A stretch of DNA of 64,000 nt from Mucilaginibacter paludis DSM 18603 (GCF_000166195.2 NZ_CM001403.1:6652432-6716431), one strand, 5' to 3'. Shown: positions 9,179-18,422, counted from the first letter of the stretch. The notes: generated by a model not told the origin, from the letters alone. A program made the numbers and translations.

Positions 9179-9979
9179 ATGGTATTTCAGCAGATCATAG
9201 GCGGCGGCAGGATCAGGGTCCTGCCCTTAGACAGCACCGGAGACCATACCTCGGCGCTGCCGCACCGCCATGCCTTCGTCATGCTCCTGTGGGTCACCGA
9301 AGGCTACGGCCGGCAGGAGATCGACTTTGCCACCTACGAACTGCTCCCTGGTCGTTTGTTCCTCGTCCTCCAGGGACAAGTGCACCGCATGGCCAATGTC
9401 AGCGCCAAAGGCTGGCTCATCCTCTTTGAAGAAAGCCTGCTCACCGGTAACCGCCGCGAAGAGATTCTGAACTACTTCGGCTCCGTACCCTTCGCCGACC
9501 TGTCCGCACGTATGGGCAGCAACGTTGACGAACTCGTCGGGCAACTGGCCGGCACCTTCGACAGCGACATCGCCATGGCCGAACATTACCTCATGCTCAT
9601 CCTGCTCTACGCCGCCAAACAGGTCAGGCAGCCCGAACCCGGCGAACTGCCGGGGCAAATGACGCAGGTCCGTAAATTAAAGGAACTGATCAATACCCAT
9701 TTTATGACCGAACAGACCGTATCCTTCTATGCCGACCGCATGTGCATGACCATCACCCAATTGAACACCCTGGTCAAAAGACTTTTAAACAAAACCGTAC
9801 ACCAACTGCTCACCGAGCGCCTGGTACTGGAATGTAAAATACTCCTGCTGACCACAGCCTTAAGCGTCAAGGAGATCGCCTACAGCTTAGGCTTCGCCGA
9901 TATGGCCCAGTTTTACAAGTTCGTCAAAAAACATACCGGACTGGCACCAACGGAGTTTAGGAACAGCATGAATTTTTAA
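9179..9979 (+). CDS. AraC family transcriptional regulator
   Basis: The 266-residue protein has an N-terminal cupin-like sensing half and a C-terminal double helix-turn-helix (about 165-262). The AraC signature is visible as ALSVKEIAYSLGFADMAQFY followed by KFVKKHTGLAPTEFR. GC-rich codon use sets it apart from the AT-rich operon to the left. The ATG lies directly behind a terminator stem, so transcription probably starts within or across that hairpin, or a later start is used. It is a clear relative of the second AraC gene at 10666. Target genes are unknown; the mobilization block to the right is one possibility. Confidence 0.88.
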   Translation: MVFQQIIGGGRIRVLPLDSTGDHTSALPHRHAFVMLLWVTEGYGRQEIDFATYELLPGRLFLVLQGQVHRMANVSAKGWLILFEESLLTGNRREEILNYFGSVPFADLSARMGSNVDELVGQLAGTFDSDIAMAEHYLMLILLYAAKQVRQPEPGELPGQMTQVRKLKELINTHFMTEQTVSFYADRMCMTITQLNTLVKRLLNKTVHQLLTERLVLECKILLLTTALSVKEIAYSLGFADMAQFYKFVKKHTGLAPTEFRNSMNF

Positions 9980-10181
9980 CCAATAATCAGCAGTTTTTGA
10001 CCACCGGAATTAGCGGGAGTTAAAGAGCTTTGGCATAAGTGATCAGCAAGCAATATGCTGGCAACAAAAGTTGAAATGAAAACAGGCAACGTGGAACCCA
10101 GCCTAATTCAGGCGGGTTGTACAATAGTCTTAAGAATTGAATAATGGCCAAGTAAATGAATACTAAACAAGGATAAGATGA

Positions 10182-10307
10182 ATGAACCTGGGCGACGATC
10201 TTACATTTGGCTGTTTGGGCTTATTGATCATCATCCTGCTATTTGTCATCATAAAAATGATATGGAACCGTTGCCAGGGCAGAGATGAACTGGACGGGTT
10301 CTTTTAA
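10182..10307 (+). CDS. Small single-pass membrane protein
   Basis: A 41-codon frame, ATG to TAA, with a purine-rich stretch (GGATAAGATGA) just upstream. The product is a short polar start, a 16-residue hydrophobic helix (LGLLIIILLFVIIKMI) and a charged tail. Two strong terminators follow within 150 bases, which supports a real small transcript. No family recognised. An out-of-frame ATG 4 bases upstream gives a less protein-like 36-residue product. Confidence 0.4.
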   Translation: MNLGDDLTFGCLGLLIIILLFVIIKMIWNRCQGRDELDGFF

Positions 10308-10373
10308 CAATACTCTTTCGTTCTTTATAAGTCAGTTAATAGTTAATGAATGCGTTAATGATGTGAGCATAAT

Positions 10374-10408
10374 CCCGCGGTCGAGTAGCCGCGGGTATGT
10401 TTTTTTTG
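10374..10408 (+). terminator. Rho-independent terminator
   Basis: Perfect 7-bp stem CCCGCGG / CCGCGGG with an 8-base loop, followed within a few bases by a run of eight T. It follows the small membrane-protein gene by about 65 bases. Confidence 0.8.
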
Positions 10409-10428
10409 AGTGAGTTAATGAATCAGTG

Positions 10429-10460
10429 GCGTCTTTCCGGGAGCGGGAAGGCGCTTTTTT
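10429..10460 (+). terminator. Second rho-independent terminator in series
   Basis: Stem GCGTCTTTCC / GGGAAGGCGC (10429-10438 with 10445-10454, including G-T pairs) followed by six T. Together with the previous hairpin it isolates the second AraC gene from upstream transcription. Confidence 0.75.
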
Positions 10461-10665
10461 GAAAATAAAACGTACCGGCTGCGAGGCCGGTCAAGATATT
10501 CAGTATACCGTTTCCTGCCGATAAAACGACCAAATTTTGATAAAGCATCGGGAAACAAGTGTATGCCAGCGGTAAGCGCGCGGGCATGGCTTGTTTTTGC
10601 ACCGGTGCTTGGTCGTACCGTTCGGGGACAGTCATGGCCCGCGCTTTCCTTTTACAAAGCGAACC

Positions 10666-11505
10666 ATGGAAAGACAGATCCGGATCGAAAAACTCAGCGC
10701 GGGCATCGATAAGACGGCCGGCATAGACACTTTAAGGGACCATTTACAACTCCTTTGGATCAGAGGCGGTAAAGGCGACCTGGAAATCCACTATAAACAT
10801 TATAAAATTCAGCCGCAGCGCATCTTTTTCCTGCCGCAGGGGCAGCGTATACAGATCGACTGGCAAGGTACCGGCTGGCTCATCCGGCTCGAACCCTGGC
10901 TGCTGCGCCTGTTCTTTCAGCGCCACCCCGAAGAAAAGCTGCTGCCGCTATTCCTGCCAGCCGGCCGAAAATGCTATACCGACATCATCCCGGCCACTGC
11001 CCATGCTCTGCAAAGCCTGGCCCAGTTCATTCAGCAGGAACAGGAAGCCGAACATAACTTGAGCATCGCGCAGACCTACCTCTACGCCATTTTGCTGCAC
11101 GTCGCCAATGCCTACCGCCTGGTCAACAAGATACCCAAGGTTAGCTTCAATTATGCCGTCGCAGAAAAGTTGCTCCCGCTGATCCAGGAACATTTCCACA
11201 AAGAGCGCCTGCCCGCGTTTTACGCCAGTCAATTGGGGATGCCTGTCCGTAAACTTAATGAGACTTGTAAACGCGCTACCGGCAAACTGGTCCAGGAATG
11301 GATCACCGAGCAACTGCTCAGTGAAGCCGAACGCCTGCTGGCCGAAAGCCCGCTCAGCATCAAAGAGATCGCCTATGAGCTGGATTTCGCGGACATGGCG
11401 CAATTCAACCATTTCCTCAAAAAGCATAACGGGCAATCACCCACCGCATTCCGGCAGGCCTTGCAGACTGACAAAAGATCGGACACGGATGGACAAGCGG
11501 GCTGA
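10666..11505 (+). CDS. AraC family transcriptional regulator (second copy)
   Basis: 279 residues with the same layout as the gene at 9179: an N-terminal sensing half and a C-terminal AraC-type double helix-turn-helix with LSIKEIAYELDFADMAQFNHF and KKHNGQSPTAFR. The ATG at 10666 (MERQIRIEKL) is preferred to an in-frame one 75 bases upstream, whose extra residues look non-coding. The two AraC proteins are divergent paralogues on one strand, separated by two terminators, so they are independently expressed. Ligand and targets cannot be read from the sequence. Confidence 0.88.
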   Translation: MERQIRIEKLSAGIDKTAGIDTLRDHLQLLWIRGGKGDLEIHYKHYKIQPQRIFFLPQGQRIQIDWQGTGWLIRLEPWLLRLFFQRHPEEKLLPLFLPAGRKCYTDIIPATAHALQSLAQFIQQEQEAEHNLSIAQTYLYAILLHVANAYRLVNKIPKVSFNYAVAEKLLPLIQEHFHKERLPAFYASQLGMPVRKLNETCKRATGKLVQEWITEQLLSEAERLLAESPLSIKEIAYELDFADMAQFNHFLKKHNGQSPTAFRQALQTDKRSDTDGQAG

Positions 11506-11591
11506 GATCCTCAGGGTTAGCTTTGATCCTCACCAAGGTGGTGAGGCAACATCTCGTTCTTTATGGGCCGGTTTTGGCCAATGAATTGCTT

Positions 11592-11619
11592 AAACGGGCG
11601 CGACCCGCGCCCGTTTTTT
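11592..11619 (+). terminator. Rho-independent terminator after AraC
   Basis: Stem ACGGGCGCG / CGCGCCCGT (11594-11602 with 11606-11614), 3-base loop, then TTTTTT. A second short inverted repeat (CCTCACC/GGTGAGG) lies about 65 bases upstream. Confidence 0.88.
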
Positions 11620-11700
11620 ACCTCATCCTATCACCCGTAAAAATACCCCATTATTACAGAAAAAAACATACATTAGCCCCGCTATTTGCACATCCTGAAC

Positions 11701-13644
11701 ATGAAATTCCCGGTAACCGTCATTGATAAAGACCTGTATTTCCAGAAGATCTCAGCCCTGCTGCTCGATGATGAATGTGTGCTTTTTATCGACACGAACA
11801 TCCTGGCCACCTTTTTTAAACTCAATGCCGACGCGAGAAAAGAGCTGCTGGACTGGATGGAGACCTTCACCCAAAAGGACCGTTTAAAAACTCCGACCTG
11901 GGCGTTGAACGAATACACCAAACGGTTCGTACGAAAACGGACCGGGGATTACCTGAGTACCGGCGATAAGTTGAAAACCATTATCAAGGAATTTAAAGAG
12001 GTCCGCAAGTTCCTGTCCATGCATGTCGACGAAGAAAGCCTCAAACTGGCCAAATATGCTGACCGGCCAGCCTATATCCAGGACTTGGACAAGGTCAGCA
12101 CGACACTGGAAAAAGTATCCGGTCCGTTAAGGAGCCGCAAATCGGACTATATTGTCAAGATCAACGAAGACCTGCAAAGAGTATTGGAGGGCACGGTCAT
12201 CGAAAGCGATATCTTCAGCATGGTCGAGCCGGTCGGCAATTATGGGGCTCACCGTTTTCGCACAGAACTTCCCCCCGGCTTCGAAGATGGGCACAAAGAC
12301 TTTAACGCTTATGGCGACCTGATCATCTGGCAGGAGATCCTGGCCTTTTGCAAAGCGCGGAACCGCAAAAAAGTATTGATCCTGACCAACGACCAAAAGC
12401 CGGACTGGATGTATGCACCTTACCAATTACTAATCAAAGGCCGGCGGGTATCCAACAATGAACCGGAACTGAAGATAGCAGACCCCAGGCTGATCTATGA
12501 GTTCCGGCTGGCTACCTATTCCGAGGAGCTTTACATCATCAATCTGGAGACTCTGACTAAAATAGCGATCGAAGACAATCGTAAGGACCTGCTGAACGTC
12601 GCCCGTGCGCTGCAACTGGTCAAAGAGGAGGAGACCGCCAAGGAAGAAGAGGAAGAAGCGGTTGCCATGGAGGATAGCTCAGGTACCCTAGCTGAGGAAA
12701 CCGAAGGTCCAGTGGAGGAGCAACTTGGCGAAACATTCGCCGTTCCCGAGGAATTGCCGTCGGAGGAGGCAACAGCCAGCCCCGTGGAGAAAGCGGCTGA
12801 GCCCTTTGACACAGAACCGGCACCCGTTGCCCGGAAGCAACCCTATGCGCAAGCTGCACTGGCCGATGCAACGTATATCAGTTTTGTGGATCCCAAGATT
12901 GCCGATATCGTTGAAAAGTTAAAATCGCATAGTTGGTATACCCAAAACCCTGCCATTGACGAACTGGCGGAATATGTGAACCGTGGCAACAATAGCCGTC
13001 TTTACCACAATGACCTTTTCGTGCTGGGTAGAAATATTTATCAATCGGCGACAGGTGGCGCTTATTCCGCCATAGACCTGATCGAAAATAAATTGAGCCG
13101 GCTGAACATGGCATTCAAGTTAAAATCCCATATCGTTGCCGGCATGTTTTACGAAATCTACTTTGACAGCCAGGGTTCGTTCCGCGGGCATAACCTGAAA
13201 TCCTATTTATTAAGCGATGTTTTTGCTTTCCAGACAGATGCTAATTACACCGAGGCGATCGCATTTATCAACCGCGAGCTCCAGCATCACCTGGGGGAAT
13301 TGTTTGTTTTGCCTGGCAACACCTCAAACGTCACTGTCGAATTGATCGTGGAAGAAGTAGAAACCAGCTGGGCCGGTACGATGCTCGGGGTTAAAGACCT
13401 GAAGATCGACGGGGAAAGCGTTTTGAAATACAGCGAGCTTTATTACCATCACCGTTTGAAGCAAACCTCCGGCGAAAGCAACATCAAAGAGCAGATCGAA
13501 AGCGTTTTTGCGATTCCGTCCACACAACAGGTACTGAAAGACAATTCCGGCAAAGGCTTGCCTTATTTGTTTGAGAACAACGCGATCCTTTGGCGGGGAG
13601 AGCTACCCCCGGCAGCCAAAAACGTTTTCGCGGCGGATTTTTAA
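11701..13644 (+). CDS. Large PIN-like domain protein, predicted ribonuclease
   Basis: 647 residues from the ATG at 11701; an in-frame TTG 15 bases upstream is less likely. The N-terminal ~270 residues look like the PIN_8/DUF4935 group of PIN-like domains: FIDTNILATFF with Asp31, a mid acidic set near Glu78, AYGDLIIWQEI with Asp206, and VLILTNDQKPDW with Asp231. These are metal-binding acids of the PIN nuclease fold. A long Glu/Ala/Pro-rich acidic linker (about 310-385) leads to a C-terminal domain of some 260 residues that I do not recognise. Proteins with this N-terminal domain are often found in mobile regions and are suspected RNA-cleaving effectors. It lies alone between a terminator and the convergent tra genes. 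Confidence 0.7.
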   Translation: MKFPVTVIDKDLYFQKISALLLDDECVLFIDTNILATFFKLNADARKELLDWMETFTQKDRLKTPTWALNEYTKRFVRKRTGDYLSTGDKLKTIIKEFKEVRKFLSMHVDEESLKLAKYADRPAYIQDLDKVSTTLEKVSGPLRSRKSDYIVKINEDLQRVLEGTVIESDIFSMVEPVGNYGAHRFRTELPPGFEDGHKDFNAYGDLIIWQEILAFCKARNRKKVLILTNDQKPDWMYAPYQLLIKGRRVSNNEPELKIADPRLIYEFRLATYSEELYIINLETLTKIAIEDNRKDLLNVARALQLVKEEETAKEEEEEAVAMEDSSGTLAEETEGPVEEQLGETFAVPEELPSEEATASPVEKAAEPFDTEPAPVARKQPYAQAALADATYISFVDPKIADIVEKLKSHSWYTQNPAIDELAEYVNRGNNSRLYHNDLFVLGRNIYQSATGGAYSAIDLIENKLSRLNMAFKLKSHIVAGMFYEIYFDSQGSFRGHNLKSYLLSDVFAFQTDANYTEAIAFINRELQHHLGELFVLPGNTSNVTVELIVEEVETSWAGTMLGVKDLKIDGESVLKYSELYYHHRLKQTSGESNIKEQIESVFAIPSTQQVLKDNSGKGLPYLFENNAILWRGELPPAAKNVFAADF

Positions 13645-13652
13645 GTAGATGC

Positions 13653-15695
13653 TCAAGCCGACCAGGGCTTACTGCTTTTCTTGGAATTCCTTTTTTTGAC
13701 GGCCGGTTCTTCCTGTTGATGATCCGCGTGCTGGACGCCCATCGCCTCCTGTACCTTTTTTTGTTTCGTCAGCTCATCCGCCACCAGATCAGCTACCTCC
13801 CGTTTGATTTTCTGATACGCAGCCTCCACCATATCCTCGTTCACCTCCTTGATCACCGGCATCGGCCGGTAACTATCCTCTTCCAGTTTCAAAGCCGCAT
13901 GGTCATTGATCACCCGGGCATGGAAAGATTTTAATTCCACCGGGTTATCGGGATCATCTGCCACCATCCCCACAAACTCCCCCGAAGACAAAGCCGATAT
14001 CTTGGCAGCCGGCACCGCGAAATCCAGCTGCGAAGACTTACTGGTCGACGTATCATCACTATTGATCGACACGCTCTGCCTTTCCTGCACGATCTTGCCG
14101 ATCCGCTCCGACAATTGCTTGGCTGTATCCCCGGTCACCTGCCCGCTGACGATATTACCCACAATATTCATGATCACCTCCGCCTGGTCACGCCCATAAT
14201 CCTTTTTCAGCTGCGAGAAATCCTGTATCCCCAAAGTGGTCGCCACTTTGTTCGAACGCGCCGTCGCGATCAAACTGTCAATGCTATTAAAGAAAATGGT
14301 CGGGAACTCATCGAACACCAAACTGCATTTACGCTGGTGCTTGCGGTTCACCAGTTTAATGGCCCGCGAAATATACAGCGACAGCACCGCCCCATAAGTT
14401 TGCAGTTTGGCCGGGTTATTACCCACGCAGATGACCTTCGGTTCCTTCGGGTTATTCACATCCAGCGTAAAGTCATTGCCGGATAATACATAATACAGCT
14501 GCGGCGAAGACAAACGCGCCAGCCCGATCTTGGCGCTGGCGATCTGGCCCTCCAGCTGGTCGGTCGCGTTATTCTGAAAGGCGGATACAAAAGGATTGAT
14601 CAAAACCTCGATCTCCTTTTCCATGCGGATCACCTCAAACAGTTCCTTATAATCCCGCTGCATCAGCTCGATCACGTGCGGCAGGGTACAATAGCGGCCA
14701 TCCCGGTATTTTTTCAGGTACCAGATCACCGCCGTCAGGAAATTGATCGGCGACTCTACGAAGAAATCCCCCTGCTTTTTGATCCAGTCCCGGTTCAGCC
14801 CCAGCATGATCGTGCGCGACGCCTCAGTCGCATCGCTGATATCCTCCATATCTGCCGGATCAAGCGGGTTACAGCGGTGGCTGCGGCTCAGGTCGTCAAA
14901 ATTAATGACAAAGAATTTAGGCCTGACCGGGTAGGCGCTTAAATTATTCAGCAAAGTATTGTAAGCGATCCGCGTCAGGTCGTCGTATTTGAAATCATAC
15001 AGGAACATCGTAAAGCCTTTTTTGATATGCTGGGTAATGACATGCCGGATCACAAAATAAGATTTACCCGCGCCCGGCGTACCGCTCACCAATAAGCCCC
15101 GGAAGGGGTTAATGAAATTGATCCAGCCTTTGCGGACCCGGCCTTTCAGGTTGTATTCCGTCGGCAGGTTCACCGAATACTCGTTTTCCAATAGCTCCTC
15201 CTGCTGGGGAAAGGTCTCGTTCTCCTTATTAAAGACATCCTTATCCAACTTGACTTTCAATAAGCGCGACAATCTTACCCCACCCGTCAGGATCAGCAGG
15301 TAACCGCTAACCGCCATCAGCATATAGAGCACGGCCACCGTGTTGACCGCTGAACAATAAAACGCCAGTCCGTTTAATAAATAGAGCAGCAGTCCGCAAC
15401 TGATATAGATCGATTGCTTTTTCACATCGATCTTTTCTTCCTTCCGCCCTTTAACGCCCACCAGGGAAATACCCAGTAAGAGTAGCGCGAACAATTTAGG
15501 TTTCATCAGGCTATTAAATAAGCCCGTACGCGCGATATTGCCCACGATCCGGTCGGTGATGCCCGCCGTCCAGTTCCAGCCGGCAAAGGCGGGATACAGA
15601 CAGATATAAAAATGGATGGCCAGCACGAACAGGCTGAACAATCGGGTCATATCCAATATTTTTCGTAGTGCGGTGATGTCTTCTCCGGTTTGCAT
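13653..15695 (-). CDS. TraG/VirD4-type coupling protein of a mobilization module
   Basis: 680 residues. Several N-terminal membrane helices (roughly 15-40, 64-80, 98-140) are followed by a cytoplasmic P-loop ATPase: Walker A GTPGAGKS at 205-212 and Walker B SLVFDEFPTIFF near 445. A TraM-recognition-like region (TTLGIQDFSQLKKDYG) follows. This is the type IV coupling protein that links a relaxosome to the mating channel. It is read with the relaxase and mobA genes as one leftward operon (2 bases between relaxase stop and this start). The C-terminal tail is Lys/Ser-rich. No mating-channel genes are adjacent, so the element is probably mobilized by another element's type IV system. Confidence 0.88.
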   Translation of the reverse strand: MQTGEDITALRKILDMTRLFSLFVLAIHFYICLYPAFAGWNWTAGITDRIVGNIARTGLFNSLMKPKLFALLLLGISLVGVKGRKEEKIDVKKQSIYISCGLLLYLLNGLAFYCSAVNTVAVLYMLMAVSGYLLILTGGVRLSRLLKVKLDKDVFNKENETFPQQEELLENEYSVNLPTEYNLKGRVRKGWINFINPFRGLLVSGTPGAGKSYFVIRHVITQHIKKGFTMFLYDFKYDDLTRIAYNTLLNNLSAYPVRPKFFVINFDDLSRSHRCNPLDPADMEDISDATEASRTIMLGLNRDWIKKQGDFFVESPINFLTAVIWYLKKYRDGRYCTLPHVIELMQRDYKELFEVIRMEKEIEVLINPFVSAFQNNATDQLEGQIASAKIGLARLSSPQLYYVLSGNDFTLDVNNPKEPKVICVGNNPAKLQTYGAVLSLYISRAIKLVNRKHQRKCSLVFDEFPTIFFNSIDSLIATARSNKVATTLGIQDFSQLKKDYGRDQAEVIMNIVGNIVSGQVTGDTAKQLSERIGKIVQERQSVSINSDDTSTSKSSQLDFAVPAAKISALSSGEFVGMVADDPDNPVELKSFHARVINDHAALKLEEDSYRPMPVIKEVNEDMVEAAYQKIKREVADLVADELTKQKKVQEAMGVQHADHQQEEPAVKKRNSKKSSKPWSA

Positions 15696-15697
15696 AC

Positions 15698-16954
15698 TTA
15701 TAAAGTTTTACGTTTTTTCTTTTTGCGTTTTTGCTGCGGGATGATGGGCATGAAATCCTGCGCGCCGCGGCCCAGGAGGTCTTTGATCAGCTGCCCGGTC
15801 AGGCTTTCCGTTTGACCGGTCGACGGTTCGAGTGCTTCCGGCATTTGCTTGTCGTTCGGCTGGAAGCTATGCTGCTGGCCCGGCTGTTTAGGGTGGTCAT
15901 AAGTAGCCAGCTTTTCCAGCGAGGCTTTGGCGCTATATTCCTTGCCCAGGTCACTGCCGTTGAAAACCGTCTTGTTCCGATGATCCACGAAGGTTACCCC
16001 GTAGGTAAAACCCTGCTCATTTTGCCGGAAAACCACACTGACCTGCCTTTTCGCTAGGTCTTTTATGAATGTCGCTTTGCTGAGTTGATGATATTTTCCA
16101 AACACCTGGTCAATGGTTTTTTGCAGCTGTGCCTTTTTGGGCTCCCGTTTTTGTTTATTGGGCGCATATAGTTTTTCCAGGTTCTTTAAAGTTGGTTGAT
16201 AAGGCAGCGCACTGGCCTTGATCGGGATGCCGATCCGCTGCCCCTGTTTATCCAGCAGGGAATAGACCAGCCCCTGACGTTCATACATCGCGCTGTCTTC
16301 CGGCCCCCGGTCAGCCAGCACATTGAACTGCTGTAATGCCGCATTCAATTCCGCCAGTGAGGTGAAGCGATAGCTCTGCGTCACGGCGGTCACCACGTTG
16401 GCGATGGCCCGCTTGGTCGGCGTCCTGCCATATTGCGCGATCTCCGGTTCGGCCGCTTTGATGCCCAGGATGTTTTTGAGCTGCCGCCCGTCCGCTTTGA
16501 CCAGTCCTAATTCTACTTCCAGTTCTTTGCGCGTCTGCTCCGACAGTGTACGGCCCAAATTATGCACCGCGATGCGTTTACCGTCCGGCTGGATATTGGT
16601 CGTTACGATATGTAAATGGCTGTGCGCCGCGTCATGGTGCCGGTAGACCAGGTAAGGCTGCTCCCCGAAGCCGATGCGTTCCATATAGGTAGCCGCCACT
16701 TGCTGCAACAATTCATCCGCCGGGTTTTCCTCCGGCGCGAAATTCAGCATGATATGCAAAGCGTTCGTTTTCACCCGGCTGTTCAGGTCGGTCAGATGCT
16801 CGAAGCGGTTCAATTTCTCGTTAAAGCCCAGATCATCCAGTTCGCTCCCGAAACGGCTCGCCATTAAGAGTTCCGCCTGCCCGGCGTCCACTTTGCGCTC
16901 ATTGTAATTGAGCAGGCCCCGGATGCTTTTCCCGCTGACGATCCTTACAACCAT
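15698..16954 (-). CDS. Relaxase/mobilization nuclease (MobB-like, MOBP type)
   Basis: 418 residues. The N-terminal relaxase domain has a candidate catalytic Tyr17 (LLNYNERK) and the HUH metal site in YRHHDAAHSHLHIVTTNI near residue 105-120. Such enzymes nick one strand at oriT and stay covalently bound to the 5' end during transfer. The C-terminal half is basic and ends in a run of Lys/Arg. It overlaps the upstream mobA-like gene by 10 bases and precedes the coupling-protein gene, the order seen in Bacteroidetes conjugative and mobilizable transposons. Confidence 0.88.
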   Translation of the reverse strand: MVVRIVSGKSIRGLLNYNERKVDAGQAELLMASRFGSELDDLGFNEKLNRFEHLTDLNSRVKTNALHIMLNFAPEENPADELLQQVAATYMERIGFGEQPYLVYRHHDAAHSHLHIVTTNIQPDGKRIAVHNLGRTLSEQTRKELEVELGLVKADGRQLKNILGIKAAEPEIAQYGRTPTKRAIANVVTAVTQSYRFTSLAELNAALQQFNVLADRGPEDSAMYERQGLVYSLLDKQGQRIGIPIKASALPYQPTLKNLEKLYAPNKQKREPKKAQLQKTIDQVFGKYHQLSKATFIKDLAKRQVSVVFRQNEQGFTYGVTFVDHRNKTVFNGSDLGKEYSAKASLEKLATYDHPKQPGQQHSFQPNDKQMPEALEPSTGQTESLTGQLIKDLLGRGAQDFMPIIPQQKRKKKKRKTL

Positions 16955-17346
16955 TTCTGCGTGAGTTTAGCGACCAGCACCAGTAAGCGGTCGGTTTTCT
17001 GTTCTATTGTTTTCGCCAGCTCCGTTTGTCGCAGCGCATAAAAGGCCCGCTGGTTCTCACTTTTACTGGAATGGAAAGCTTTGGTCACCTGATTCAGACT
17101 AACGCCGATGGCTTTCAGTTCCTTGCGGATCGAGGTCAGCTCCTCCATCACGCCGTTCATCGAAATATCCTTGTAGAGGCATAAGATTTTTTCCTGCGCC
17201 AGGATCTTCCTTGCCACCTCAGCCAGGGACTGGCAGGCGCTTTCGGCCAGCAGCTTTTCCAGCCTTTCCTGTGTGGCCTTATCCACCCGGGTGCGGACAG
17301 GGTAACTGTAAAGCTGGTCACGTAAAGTTGCTTTTGGTCTGCTCAT
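16945..17346 (-). CDS. MobA/MobC-like relaxosome accessory protein
   Basis: 133 residues with a ribbon-helix-helix-like basic N-terminus (YPVRTRVDKATQERLEKLL), followed by the ISMNGVMEELTSIRKELKAIGVSLNQ block seen in plasmid mobilization accessory proteins. It would bind oriT and help the relaxase. It is the first gene of the leftward mobilization operon, starts just beside a dense group of hairpins (17363-17514), and overlaps the relaxase start. Confidence 0.8.
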   Translation of the reverse strand: MSRPKATLRDQLYSYPVRTRVDKATQERLEKLLAESACQSLAEVARKILAQEKILCLYKDISMNGVMEELTSIRKELKAIGVSLNQVTKAFHSSKSENQRAFYALRQTELAKTIEQKTDRLLVLVAKLTQKWL

Positions 17347-17362
17347 ATTTTGGCTTTAGCCG

Positions 17363-17514
17363 TTTCCGCAAGTTCCGCCGCGGAAAAATTCGGGCCGTGC
17401 CCGAAGACCGTTTGTGTGGACAAACGTACATCTTGCGAAACACTGGCGTGTTTGCAAAAGCGCTTAAACCGCGCGCTTTTGCGGGTTAAAAATGGTTTGC
17501 TGTTCCTGCGGAAC
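17363..17514. other. Candidate oriT: series of six inverted repeats upstream of mobA
   Basis: Six hairpins follow one another: TTTCCGC/GCGGAAA (17363-17386), TTCGGGC/GCCCGAA (17389-17405), CGTTTGT/ACAAACG (17409-17426), GAAACAC/GTGTTTG-like (17436-17454), AAAAGCGC/GCGCTTTT (17456-17480) and GTTCC/GGAAC (17502-17514). This density is typical of transfer origins. The position directly upstream of the mob operon fits. The nick site cannot be assigned from sequence alone. The rest of the gap to 17701 has two more short inverted repeats (GGCGTC/GACGCC and CAAAGCC/GGCTTTG). Confidence 0.5.
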
Positions 17515-17701
17515 GCCTGGGTCTGCCGACTTCGCCGGGAGGGGGAAACTTTGCAGGAGTTTTCGGATGGCGTCGCGGGGCTGACGCCGGTGCGGTTTGA
17601 TGTAGGGTACCTGATCGTTCATGCCCAAAGGTGGGCAAAGCCACCACCAGGCTTTGTAAGTCCGCTAACCTGCACTGAAAATTATTTATCTTTGCCTGCT
17701 C

Positions 17702-18040
17702 ATGATCAAGCTCTTTACCGTCGGCTTTCCCAAGGAAATGGATGAAGCGGCCCTCCATACTTTTTTCAGCGACTTCGGCGATGTGGCCGCGGTCAAGATC
17801 ATTACCGATCAGGAGACCGGGTCCAGTAAAGGCTATGCGTTCATCGATTTTTTAGATGAAGTAGGCGCCAACCTGGCCATCAAAGAACTGGACGGCTCGA
17901 CGCTGGAAGGCCGCACCCTCGGCGTGCGCCTGGCGGACAAACAGCGGCGCCCACGGGTAAGTCATGAACTGCCCCATCAGCAGCGGAGCTATGAAAAGGT
18001 CAGGCAACCGAAAGGGAAGCGGCCGCGCAGACAAGCTTGA
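17702..18040 (+). CDS. RRM-domain RNA-binding protein
   Basis: 112 residues holding one RNA recognition motif: RNP2-like KLFTVGFP at the start and RNP1 KGYAFIDF near residues 44-51, then a basic tail (RRPRVSH...KGKRPRRQA). Such single-RRM proteins are common in Bacteroidota and may help cold adaptation or RNA chaperoning. A TATCTTTG box, matching the Bacteroidetes -7 consensus TAnnTTTG, lies 8 bases before the ATG (17687-17694), which would leave a very short leader; no good -33 box is at the right spacing. Confidence 0.88.
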   Translation: MIKLFTVGFPKEMDEAALHTFFSDFGDVAAVKIITDQETGSSKGYAFIDFLDEVGANLAIKELDGSTLEGRTLGVRLADKQRRPRVSHELPHQQRSYEKVRQPKGKRPRRQA

Positions 18041-18097
18041 AAAGCCGGCCATATATTCATCGGAATTCGTACTTTTAGTCAACCAGATACTTTAAAA

Positions 18098-18421
18098 ATG
18101 AATGCAGATTTCCCGGAAATAGTGATCGAATTTTATCCGGCCGATGAGGCCACACTTGCCCAGCTGAACGAAACGTTCGCGGCTGACGAAACCATGCGGT
18201 CTAGCGGTTTTGACGGCACGATCATCCTGACCATCATCGCCGCATCACTGCCCGTTATCCAGCGCGCTTTCAAATTTTATGAGGCCCATCAGAAAACCAT
18301 TCGGTCGGGCAAGGTCCGGATCAAAGACAAGGAGGTCACCTTCGAAGGTTTTTCGGCGGATGAGATCATCGAAATTGGCGAAAAAGGTACTATCGAAAAG
18401 ATCCGCCAAAAGCTGAAGTGA
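18098..18421 (+). CDS. Small protein resembling effector-associated EACC1-type components
   Basis: 107 residues: a short beta-rich start (EIVIEFYP), a central hydrophobic helix (GTIILTIIAASLPVI), a second amphipathic stretch, then VRIKDKEVTFEGFSADEIIEI. This pattern of strand, membrane-like helix and a 'KV.I.G..V.F.G.S..EI' end resembles the EACC1 family described as a constant partner of varied effectors in bacterial conflict systems. The match is by eye and unverified. It is tightly linked (1 base) to the HEXXH protein that follows, so the two should work together. Confidence 0.5.
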   Translation: MNADFPEIVIEFYPADEATLAQLNETFAADETMRSSGFDGTIILTIIAASLPVIQRAFKFYEAHQKTIRSGKVRIKDKEVTFEGFSADEIIEIGEKGTIEKIRQKLK

Positions 18422-18422
18422 A

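Noticed and set aside
9227..9658. 143-codon leftward frame opposite the first AraC gene
   Set aside because: Antisense to a clear AraC protein; arises from GC-rich codon bias.
12531..12871. Leftward Ser/Leu-rich frames over the PIN protein
   Set aside because: They are the complement of the acidic Glu/Ala-rich linker and are low complexity.
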